A stretch of DNA of 60,367 bases from Daejeonella sp. (GTDB lineage Bacteria > Bacteroidota > Bacteroidia > Sphingobacteriales > Sphingobacteriaceae): positions 1-60,367 of the forward strand of contig NZ_JAUXXZ010000036.1 in NCBI RefSeq assembly GCF_030684675.1. Direction: 5' to 3'. This document shows, piece by piece, positions 54,335 to 60,367 of this stretch. The notes beneath the pieces were generated by a model. That model worked only from the letters and a program-made list of their open reading frames with translations. It did not search any database and was not told the origin of the DNA. Both the position numbers and the translations under genes were made by a program. The first letter of the stretch is position 1. Each line of letters opens with the position of its first letter.

Positions 54335-54943
54335 ATGATGTCAAACCTGCTTACACAGAATAGCAATGCCCTGCGGCTTTTAATGACAGAGGATCTGTAT
54401 ATTCTTCCTGAAAAGGAGCAGGTAATACCCACAAAAGCTGAGCAAGCTCCGGAAATTAATAGTCGGAAAGAAGCCGATGCGCCTGCAAAGCTTATTTCAG
54501 AAACTCCTGTTGAGCAAGCGGAAGAAGTTTTACCACAAAAACCTGCAGAACCTGAAAAAATCAGAGAGTTTAGCTATCTGGGTGAAAACAATAAATATTT
54601 TTTGATCCTCTTCAATGAGCCCAATCAAAAGGATATCAGCAGTATTCAGAAAGAAACCCTCCTCAAGATTATGGCTGCAAAAGGCCTGGAACTACGCGAT
54701 CTGGCAGTTCTCAACCTCAATCGATATCCTGAAGTAAATTATACTGATCTTAAAGAATTCTTTAGTTTCAATAAAATAGTACTGTTCGGAATTGATCCCC
54801 ATCAGATCTCCTTATCATCTCAAAGCTCAAACCAGATTGTAAAACTGGAAAGTGCAAAGATTCTTTGCACCTATAGCATCGATGAAATGATTAAGGATAC
54901 GACGAAAAAAAGGGAATTCTGGAATGTTATGAAAGACTTTTAA
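54335..54943 (+). CDS. uncharacterised protein coupled to rdgB
   Basis: This is a 202-residue soluble protein without a signal peptide. Residues about 25-80 are low-complexity (E, A, P and K rich, such as AEQAPEINSRKEADAPAK) and probably disordered. The second half (about 85-200) looks folded, with strands and helices: KYFLILFNEPNQ, KETLLKIMAAKGLELRDLAV and KIVLFGIDPHQISL. I recognise no family. The stop is one base before the rdgB ATG, which argues for translational coupling. The folded half ending ILCTYSIDEMIKD recalls small proteins associated with DNA polymerase III or chaperones, but this is only an impression. Confidence 0.75.
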   Translation: MMSNLLTQNSNALRLLMTEDLYILPEKEQVIPTKAEQAPEINSRKEADAPAKLISETPVEQAEEVLPQKPAEPEKIREFSYLGENNKYFLILFNEPNQKDISSIQKETLLKIMAAKGLELRDLAVLNLNRYPEVNYTDLKEFFSFNKIVLFGIDPHQISLSSQSSNQIVKLESAKILCTYSIDEMIKDTTKKREFWNVMKDF

Positions 54944-54944
54944 T

Positions 54945-55514
54945 ATGGAACTGGTTTTTGCAAGCAGTAATGAGCATAAAGTAAATGAGATCCGGGCCAT
55001 AGCCGGTTCAGCTATTAATTTGAAAAGCCTCAATGATATCGCTTGTTTTGATGACATTCCTGAAACAGGCAGCACATTTGAAGAAAATGCAGGTCAGAAA
55101 AGCAGGTATATTTTTGAAAGGTATCATTGTGATTGTTTTGCAGATGACTCCGGACTTGAGATCGATGCCCTGAATGGAGAACCGGGGGTCTATTCTGCCC
55201 GCTACTCAGGCAGCCGTGATTTTGAGCAGAACATGCAATTGGTTCTTGATCGGCTGGAGGGAAAGAATAACCGAACTGCGAGGTTCAGGACCGTTATTTC
55301 CCTGATTTTAAATGGCAAAGAGTATCTCTTTGAAGGAAGTATTGAAGGTAAGATTACATTGCAGCGATCAGGAAGCAAGGGTTTTGGCTATGATCCTATT
55401 TTTCAACCGGATGGTTATGAGCTCAGTTTTGCAGAAATGGATCCTGCAGAAAAGAACAGGATCAGCCATAGGGCCATTGCTGTTGCGAAACTGATTAATT
55501 TCCTTAATCAATAG
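54945..55514 (+). CDS. rdgB: non-canonical purine NTP pyrophosphatase, RdgB/HAM1 family
   Basis: The enzyme hydrolyses dITP, ITP and XTP to monophosphates, keeping deaminated purines out of nucleic acids. The 189 residues have the substrate and metal motifs: FASSNEHKVNEI at the start, DDSGLEIDALNGEPGVYSAR in the middle, and GFGYDPIFQPDGYELSFAEM in the second half, followed by SHRAIA. The length is standard. Its TAG stop lies inside the left inverted repeat of a 355-base element (55509-55863), so insertion must have set the present 3' end or preserved it by chance. An uncharacterised gene precedes it by one base. Confidence 0.96.
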   Translation: MELVFASSNEHKVNEIRAIAGSAINLKSLNDIACFDDIPETGSTFEENAGQKSRYIFERYHCDCFADDSGLEIDALNGEPGVYSARYSGSRDFEQNMQLVLDRLEGKNNRTARFRTVISLILNGKEYLFEGSIEGKITLQRSGSKGFGYDPIFQPDGYELSFAEMDPAEKNRISHRAIAVAKLINFLNQ

Positions 55515-55863
55515 TGTCCGGTCAAAATGGAATTTCAGATAAAATAGTCACTTATATGCAATATAGTATGTTTTTAATGTACGATAAAAAGCAAGCCCAC
55601 ATTCAGTATATTGTCAATTTTACCACATTCACTGACTTAAAATCTGCACTATTTTTGCCTATAATGACAGGATTGTTCATATGCTTTGGCCTAAGCACAA
55701 AATCTCCGTTAACTTTTTTTGTCTATTGTTTTTAAGGTACTCATGGTCTCGTCGTTCCTCCTCGGCATGTTACTTTTCTACCGCAGGAAAAGTAAAGAGA
55801 ATAATTATAAGTTAGGAATAAGATCATAATTCCTACAATTTCAATTTTCTCCGGACACTATTG
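55509..55863. mobile_element. 355-bp MITE-like element with 13-bp perfect terminal inverted repeats
   Basis: The ends CAATAGTGTCCGG (55509-55521) and CCGGACACTATTG (55851-55863) are perfect inverted repeats. Inside them the similarity continues in weaker form (AAAATgGAAtTT against AAAATtGAAaTT). The GTGTCCGG end recalls IS4-type elements with DUF4372 transposases in Bacteroidota (memory only). No transposase frame remains: the only longer frame (55514-55735) looks like nothing known. No target duplication is visible. The centre holds a hairpin TTACTTTTC...GAAAAGTAA (55770-55795). Confidence 0.7.
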
Positions 55864-55881
55864 TTTCCTGAAAACCAAAAT

Positions 55882-57909
55882 CTAATTCTGCTGTTTACGT
55901 AAAGGCTGCTTGGTAGTCGCTTTAGCCGGTTCTTTTGCTTTCTCAGGACTTTTGGCCTTTGTTTCCACTTTCACCGGAGTTTTTGTTGTAGTTTTTGCCG
56001 CTGTTTTACTCTTAGCATCCGGCTTTTTCTCAGCTTTTGCGAGTTGGGGTATGATCTCTTCCTTAGATTTTGGACGATCTCTTGGTTTCCAGATAAAGCC
56101 TTTCAGAACTCGTTCCTCCTCTTTAAGGTCTGCCATAGGAGTTATTGAGGCGTCAATAGCACGAATTGCGATAATACTCTGGAGTTTACTATCCTTTAAC
56201 AGAATCTTTAAACGGCCACTCACCAGATGATTCAGTCCGGTGTAGGATGAATCCTCTTTTACATAATAAACACTCTCTGCATTACCATCAACATACATAC
56301 TGCTCAGCTTATTATCCTTAAAATAACCGGTAATCACTTTGCCTTTTATCTGATTAAAGTTTGTTGAATCGGCATCTTCTGTGTTCACAATGAAGCTATT
56401 ATGCTGCAGTAGCATATTGTCCATTTTCTTATTCTTCATCTGCAAATAGATCGTATCACCTGAAAGCTGCGAGCCCTGAGCCCAGATCATTGGGTTTACA
56501 TAACATCTTACAGTCGAATCAGAATAGCTAAAAAACATAGAATCTGCCCGGGCCTGCAAATCCGACTTGAATATTTTTGCCCGATGATAGGCAATCACAA
56601 TTCTGGTTTTTGCAGTATCAGTTGAAACTGAATCCGAAAGCAGTGCCGCTTTTTTTAAGGTATCTGATTTAGCCTTCTCAGATGAGGAATCAATTGTCTT
56701 TACATCCTTAGCATTCTTTGATTTAGGTGGGGGCTTCTGGTCGGGTTTTAACACCGGCTTTTCCTTGTCCGGAGGAGGAATCAGCTTTTCGGGCTCCTTT
56801 ATTTTACCGGGTGTTTTAAGTGAGTCTGGTGCATCAGCGCTTTTATAGGGGACAATTACCGCCCGCATGTTTGCCGGATCACCCGGGACTTCCTGTGGCA
56901 GTGCTGCCGGTTCTTCTTTAGGGGCAAGCTGATCATCCGGGATCATTTCTTCCTTTTTGTATGGGATCAGGTCGCGGGCAAAAATCACCTTACTGAACAG
57001 AGTATCCGCAGTCATCCAGATGGAGTCAACCTTTGCAGAATCCGATTCGGAAATGATTACGACATAGGGATTTATCGTTACCAGAATGCTTTCTTCAGCC
57101 TTCTGATAAACCCCTATCCCTCCCCTAAGCTGAGCCTTTTCGGCAGTATCGATAAAGATAACATTGCCCAATGCCCTGCCATAACCTGCTTTACGATCGT
57201 AAAAAAGGCTGTCGCCGGTTAATGACTTACTGCCCTGAGTATACAGGTTATTCTTGCCGAAACGGGCCTGATCGCTTTGGGTATTATAGGTTCCATTCTC
57301 GGTATAAAGTGTATCATCCTTTCCGTAAATATTTGTAGGGCCATAGAAATAAGCAATTTTCGAAGTTGAATTATACCTGAGCGTATCGGTTTTGATCAAT
57401 GCATCGGGTGTAGTTAGAACCACATCGTACCTGAAATAGGCATCCCTTGATGTTTCAAAATAATATCCGTTTTTGCTGGTCAGCACATTTTTACCATTCA
57501 CAATCTTACCTCCGCCAACATAAGTACCAATCTTGGTTGTCATGTTATACGTTAAATGATCGGTGGTTAATGTCGCATCCCCATCAATTAATCTTACCTT
57601 GTTGGTCAGAACTGCCAGTTTGGTATTACCATCGTAGTTCAGATGGTCTGAATAGATAACGGTTCCGGATGGCTGAGTGATTACCACATGCCCGAATGCC
57701 TCAAAGGTATTTGCTGCCTGATTAAAATCAGCACTGTCGGAAGCGAGGGTTGATCCTTCATGCACAAAAACCGGACGGATGATCCGCGCAAAACCGGATG
57801 CCTGGAAGCCTTTTACCAATTCGGATGACCTGATCTCAATCTGCCGCCCCTGAGCAAAGGCCGCGACCGATAGTATTGAAAACAGAACTGAAAATATGAC
57901 TTTCCTCAC
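55882..57909 (-). CDS. OstA-like LPS-transport protein
   Basis: This is an exported 675-residue protein related to OstA/LptD N-terminal and LptA jellyroll domains. A signal peptide ends at AFAQ (about 19). Tandem OstA repeats fill about 25-330, with phrases such as YSDHLNYDGNTKLAVLTN, LTTDHLTYNMTTKIG and IKTDTLRYNSTSKIAYFYG. Another OstA segment (about 430-560) includes KVITGYFKDNKLSSMYVDG. A proline/lysine-rich linker separates them, and the last 60 residues are a basic, K/T/P-rich tail. LptA-type repeats bridge the periplasm to carry lipopolysaccharide. Bacteroidota members lack a beta-barrel and their exact role is unproven. It diverges from tilS. Confidence 0.88.
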   Translation of the reverse strand: MRKVIFSVLFSILSVAAFAQGRQIEIRSSELVKGFQASGFARIIRPVFVHEGSTLASDSADFNQAANTFEAFGHVVITQPSGTVIYSDHLNYDGNTKLAVLTNKVRLIDGDATLTTDHLTYNMTTKIGTYVGGGKIVNGKNVLTSKNGYYFETSRDAYFRYDVVLTTPDALIKTDTLRYNSTSKIAYFYGPTNIYGKDDTLYTENGTYNTQSDQARFGKNNLYTQGSKSLTGDSLFYDRKAGYGRALGNVIFIDTAEKAQLRGGIGVYQKAEESILVTINPYVVIISESDSAKVDSIWMTADTLFSKVIFARDLIPYKKEEMIPDDQLAPKEEPAALPQEVPGDPANMRAVIVPYKSADAPDSLKTPGKIKEPEKLIPPPDKEKPVLKPDQKPPPKSKNAKDVKTIDSSSEKAKSDTLKKAALLSDSVSTDTAKTRIVIAYHRAKIFKSDLQARADSMFFSYSDSTVRCYVNPMIWAQGSQLSGDTIYLQMKNKKMDNMLLQHNSFIVNTEDADSTNFNQIKGKVITGYFKDNKLSSMYVDGNAESVYYVKEDSSYTGLNHLVSGRLKILLKDSKLQSIIAIRAIDASITPMADLKEEERVLKGFIWKPRDRPKSKEEIIPQLAKAEKKPDAKSKTAAKTTTKTPVKVETKAKSPEKAKEPAKATTKQPLRKQQN

Positions 57910-57962
57910 CTTACAAAAATAGTTTTTTGGCTAAGGATTTTTAATTAAATAATTTTGAGCTT

Positions 57963-59300
57963 ATGGAAGCCCTTAGCCGACTGCAATCATTCATCAAACA
58001 GCATGCCCTTTTTCGTGAAGAAGAGTCTGTTTTGCTTGCAGTTAGTGCCGGCCGTGATTCTGTATTGATGGCTCGTCTTTTTAAAGCTGCAGGCTATCGT
58101 TTTGGCATTGCACATTGCAATTTCAATCTGCGGGCAGAGGAATCTGAACTGGATGAGCGCTTTACAGAAGAGCTTGCGGATGAACTGAACGTGCCTTTTT
58201 ATACCCATCGCTTTGATACAATGGAATATGCATCTGCGAATCATATTTCTGTTCAGATGGCGGCAAGAGATCTGCGTTATGAATGGATGGAAAAGATCAG
58301 GACTGAATTTGACTATCAGTACATCGCAGTCGCCCACCATCAGAATGATGTGATTGAAACGATGTTGCTCAACTTAACCCGCGGGACAGGTATTTCAGGG
58401 TTGCATGGCATTTTATCTAAAAAAGGGAAACTTATCCGTCCGCTTTTATTTTTGAGCCGTGATGAGATCGATGAACTTGTTAAGCATGAAGCTTATACTT
58501 ATCGTGAAGACAGCTCAAATCTATCCATTAAATATTCCAGAAATAAACTCCGTCTGGAAGTAATTCCTGTTCTGAAAGAGCTCAATCCGGCATTGGAGCA
58601 AACATTTGAAGCCAACAGAAAGCGTTTTGCTGAACTGGAGATCTTACTTGAAATGCGTGTACAGGAAATCAGAGAGCGCCTGTTTATTAAGCTGTCTGAG
58701 GATGAATTTGAGATCAGTATTGCTGAACTTAAGAAACTAATCCCCTTAAACACTTTGCTTTATGGCCTGTTTCATCCTTACGGATTTACAGAAACAGTGC
58801 TCAATGATCTTGCCCATGCCTGGGATGGCAAACCGGGAAAAGTATTTCATTCTGCCGGATATCAACTGCTTGTAGATCGTGGGCATATGATCCTGAGCCG
58901 GATAAACGAGGATAAAGCTGAGGATGTTCTGCTTGAATCCACAACTTCGAATTGCATCTGGAACAAGCAGAAATTCGGATGCAAAATTGTACCAATTACT
59001 CAGTTTGAATTAAGCAAGGCTGAAAATATCGCCCAGCTTGACTATGATTTGCTCAGCTTTCCATTAACATTAAGGAGCTGGAAGAACGGGGATTATTTCC
59101 AACCCCTTGGCTTAAAACAAAAAAAGAAACTGAGTGACTTTTTTGTTGACAGGAAGATTAGTCTGAACCATAAAAAAGACATCGGGGTTTTGGAAAACAG
59201 CAATGGTGATATTGTATGGCTGGCCGGTTTGCGCGTGGATGAGCGCTATAAAATTAGCCCCAACACAAAAAAAGTTTTTATCTTAGAACAATTGATCTGA
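57963..59300 (+). CDS. tilS: tRNA(Ile)-lysidine synthase
   Basis: TilS attaches lysine to C34 of tRNA(Ile) with the CAT anticodon, switching it from methionine to isoleucine identity; the enzyme is essential. The 445 residues include the N-terminal PP-loop ATPase. Its pyrophosphate-binding motif reads SAGRDS (28-33), where most relatives have SGGxDS. The HCNFNLRAEESELDE and AHHQNDVIETMLLNLTRG segments are conserved. The C-terminal domain includes LRSWKNGDYFQPLGLK and KKLSDFFVDRKI, which contact the tRNA acceptor. The next gene starts one base after its stop. Confidence 0.96.
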   Translation: MEALSRLQSFIKQHALFREEESVLLAVSAGRDSVLMARLFKAAGYRFGIAHCNFNLRAEESELDERFTEELADELNVPFYTHRFDTMEYASANHISVQMAARDLRYEWMEKIRTEFDYQYIAVAHHQNDVIETMLLNLTRGTGISGLHGILSKKGKLIRPLLFLSRDEIDELVKHEAYTYREDSSNLSIKYSRNKLRLEVIPVLKELNPALEQTFEANRKRFAELEILLEMRVQEIRERLFIKLSEDEFEISIAELKKLIPLNTLLYGLFHPYGFTETVLNDLAHAWDGKPGKVFHSAGYQLLVDRGHMILSRINEDKAEDVLLESTTSNCIWNKQKFGCKIVPITQFELSKAENIAQLDYDLLSFPLTLRSWKNGDYFQPLGLKQKKKLSDFFVDRKISLNHKKDIGVLENSNGDIVWLAGLRVDERYKISPNTKKVFILEQLI

Positions 59301-59301
59301 C

Positions 59302-59787
59302 ATGGACGAAAACCAAGCAGCTTTCGTAGAAAAACAATACCTGGGGCGCGATTACGGTCGCATCAGCATCCGTATGGTGCTGGCCCTGTTTTGTTTCGGA
59401 GCCTATTACCTTTCGGGCAGTCAGGGTCAAAATGCAGAACTTTTCCTTGTAGTTGGCTTCGGGATCCTGATTGGCTCAGTGATCATGATGTTTTTACTGC
59501 ATTACAAAACCACTGTAAATAATAAAAGCATTGTTCTTGATGGAATCTGGACCACCAAAATGGTTAAGATCGATTTGAATAGTATCGTTAAAGTTGAGGC
59601 TGTGCCCTACAGCTCTTATATCATCAATAACCCGGTCTACAACCTCCACCAGAAAGGAACCGTTCATTTCTATGCAGGCGGTAAGGATGCTGTCAGACTC
59701 ACTGACCGCGACGGACTGAAGTATATCATTGGAACACACCGTCAGGCAGAGCTGGAGCAGAGTATTAAGAGGGAGATGAAGAAGTAG
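59302..59787 (+). CDS. small membrane protein with PH-like C-terminal domain
   Basis: This is a 161-residue protein with two predicted membrane helices (about 23-40, IRMVLALFCFGAYYLS; about 46-66, LFLVVGFGILIGSVIMMFLL). A mostly beta C-terminal domain (about 70-160) has short strands such as TTVNNKSIVLDGIWTTKMVK, VKVEAVPYSSYIINN and GTVHFYAGGKDAVRL, and a final helix QAELEQSIKREMKK. This layout resembles membrane proteins with bacterial PH domains. The function is unknown. Its ATG is one base after the tilS stop, so it is cotranscribed. Repeats begin directly after it. Confidence 0.75.
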   Translation: MDENQAAFVEKQYLGRDYGRISIRMVLALFCFGAYYLSGSQGQNAELFLVVGFGILIGSVIMMFLLHYKTTVNNKSIVLDGIWTTKMVKIDLNSIVKVEAVPYSSYIINNPVYNLHQKGTVHFYAGGKDAVRLTDRDGLKYIIGTHRQAELEQSIKREMKK

Positions 59788-59930
59788 TTCATTTTTCAGT
59801 TGTTAGTTGTCAGTTGTCAGGAAATCCTGCTTCTGAGAAAGGAATAAGTCCTGCTGAACGTTCCACCTGTCATCCTAATCGTTCCACCTGTCATCCCTAA
59901 CTTTGTTTCTCATCTTAAACGTATTGCTTG

Positions 59931-60014
59931 TCATTGCGAGGAGGCACGACGAAGCAATCTCATCACATTTAGTAGTCTTATTAAGGAGATTGCTTCGCTA
60001 CACTCGCAATGACA
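59931..60014. repeat. CATTGCGAGGAGG palindromic repeat, family C
   Basis: The left arm starts TCATTGCGAGGAGGCACGAC and continues GAAGCAATCT. The right arm is AGATTGCTTCGCTACACTCG followed by CAATGACA. The centre is CATCACATTTAGTAGTCTTA and TTAAGG. The structure is the same as at 37511-37596. Confidence 0.85.
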
Positions 60015-60066
60015 AAACGCTACACTCACATTGACAAAACCATATACGCATTGACACGATTGCTAT

Positions 60067-60174
60067 CATTGCGAGGAGGCACGACGAAGCAATCTTAGCA
60101 CATTAGTAATTCTTGCTTGTCATTGCGAGGAGGCACGACGAAGCAATCTTAGCACATTAGTAATTCTTGCTTGT
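60067..60174 (+). repeat. two tandem 54-bp units of family C
   Basis: Two identical 54-base units (60067-60120, 60121-60174) each start CATTGCGAGGAGGCACGACG and end TAATTCTTGCTTGT. A third unit begins at 60175 but changes after about 30 bases to the centre and right arm seen at 59931-60014. The array therefore looks like repeated capture of left arms. Confidence 0.9.
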
Positions 60175-60256
60175 CATTGCGAGGAGGCACGACGAAGCAA
60201 TCTCATCACATTTAGTAGTCTTATTAAGGAGATTGCTTCGCTACACTACCATTGAC
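60175..60256. repeat. CATTGCGAGGAGG palindromic repeat, family C, degenerate right end
   Basis: This matches 59932-60013 for most of its length, but the right end reads CTACACTACCATTGAC instead of CTACACTCGCAATGAC. The outer stem is therefore broken. Confidence 0.8.
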
Positions 60257-60271
60257 GTTTTTCATAATCTT

Positions 60272-60367
60272 CTATCTTTCAACTAATTGAAAATTGAATT
60301 CATTAGCCTTTTTTTGAAGAAATATGAGTTGTTGCTCCTTTAGTTTTTCTTCATACCTTTTGACCCC
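60272..60367 (-). CDS. C-terminal fragment of an unidentified gene (runs off window)
   Basis: A minus-strand frame open from the window end to a TAG at 60272-60274 encodes 31 residues, VKRYEEKLKEQQLIFLQKK followed by ANEFNFQLVER. The highly charged helical end resembles C-termini of some transposases, but this cannot be settled from so little. It may equally be a chance frame, although the lack of stops in AT-rich DNA and the amphipathic pattern favour a real coding end. Confidence 0.35.
   Translation of the reverse strand, partial: GVKRYEEKLKEQQLIFLQKKANEFNFQLVER

Larger units (their letters stand above)
59788..60271. other. repeat-filled 3' region
   Basis: This stretch holds no gene. It starts with an inverted AACAACTA-type tract (59797-59820), then two 21-base direct repeats beginning GTTCCACCTGTCATCC (59860-59880, 59881-59901). 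A full family C palindrome (59931-60014), degenerate partial copies, two tandem 54-base units (60067-60174) and a further family C copy (60175-60256) follow. Confidence 0.75.

Noticed and set aside
55514-55735. 73-codon frame inside the 355-bp element as a transposase remnant
   Set aside because: The translation (for example YMQYSMFLMYDKKQAHIQY) shows no transposase motif, and it starts on the rdgB stop codon. I treat it as non-coding.
60067-60256. CRISPR-like array because of regular repeats
   Set aside because: The 54-bp units are contiguous and identical with no variable spacers, and the unit is part of a dispersed palindrome. No cas genes are present.

Overview
The window is chromosomal DNA of a Bacteroidota bacterium, most probably order Sphingobacteriales (Pedobacter/Daejeonella-like); the genus is inferred, not proven. 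The grounds are a SprA translocon protein of the type IX secretion and gliding machinery, BshA and a YtxJ-like protein of bacillithiol metabolism, a TatA-like pair beside EnvC and DUF4292, TAnnTTTG promoter boxes, few Shine-Dalgarno sequences, moderate AT richness, and intergenic DNA full of palindromic repeats. About 50 protein genes are present. I see no rRNA, tRNA, CRISPR array, prophage or defence island.

Layout. 1-724: the truncated start of a probable transposase gene and a repeat-rich spacer. 725-13577 (minus strand): sprA, ruvA, a malic enzyme/phosphotransacetylase fusion, a LysM lytic transglycosylase, and gatA. 13770-22690 (minus): two Tat pore proteins, EnvC, a DUF4292 lipoprotein, a TPR protein, dut, a polysaccharide flippase, acylphosphatase, a nitronate monooxygenase-like flavoprotein and an amidohydrolase. 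This is a cell-envelope and housekeeping cluster with very short gaps or overlaps. 22899-28778 (plus): rlmN, uvrA and the bifunctional NAD(P)HX repair enzyme. 28779-29480: a decayed IS200/REP-type transposase inside palindromes and direct repeats. 29481-32795: lipA, an OsmC-family gene, a YtxJ-like gene, a 37-residue lipoprotein, ribH and a TPR membrane protein. 32966-37311: recF with a DUF721 (DciA-like) gene, ndk, an NrnA-like phosphoesterase and an FKBP lipoprotein, ending in a strong terminator followed by three mobile-palindrome families. 37694-42433 (minus): bshA, a serine hydrolase and a YtcJ-like amidohydrolase. 42693-51695 (plus): a dihaem cytochrome c, mutL, two rhomboid proteases, an endonuclease/exonuclease/phosphatase protein, cysS, and two proteins without clear function. 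51692-54025 (minus): a MoxR ATPase and a SurA-like chaperone. 54335-59787: an unknown gene coupled to rdgB, a 355-bp inverted-repeat element, an OstA-like LPS-transport protein, tilS and a small membrane protein. 59788-60367: a repeat array and the tail of an unidentified gene.

Common themes are envelope biogenesis (SprA, EnvC, lytic transglycosylase, flippase, SurA-like, OstA-like, Tat), DNA and nucleotide-pool maintenance (RuvA, UvrA, RecF, DciA-like, MutL, Dut, Ndk, RdgB), metabolite repair (NAD(P)HX, acylphosphatase) and thiol redox (BshA, YtxJ, OsmC). I found no convincing new multi-gene system. The least explained material is the intergenic repeat landscape: at least six palindrome families, a 355-bp transposon-like element whose end contains the rdgB stop codon, and an IS200-like relic between direct repeats. 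A serine hydrolase that appears to have lost its usual glycosidase domain is also worth attention.
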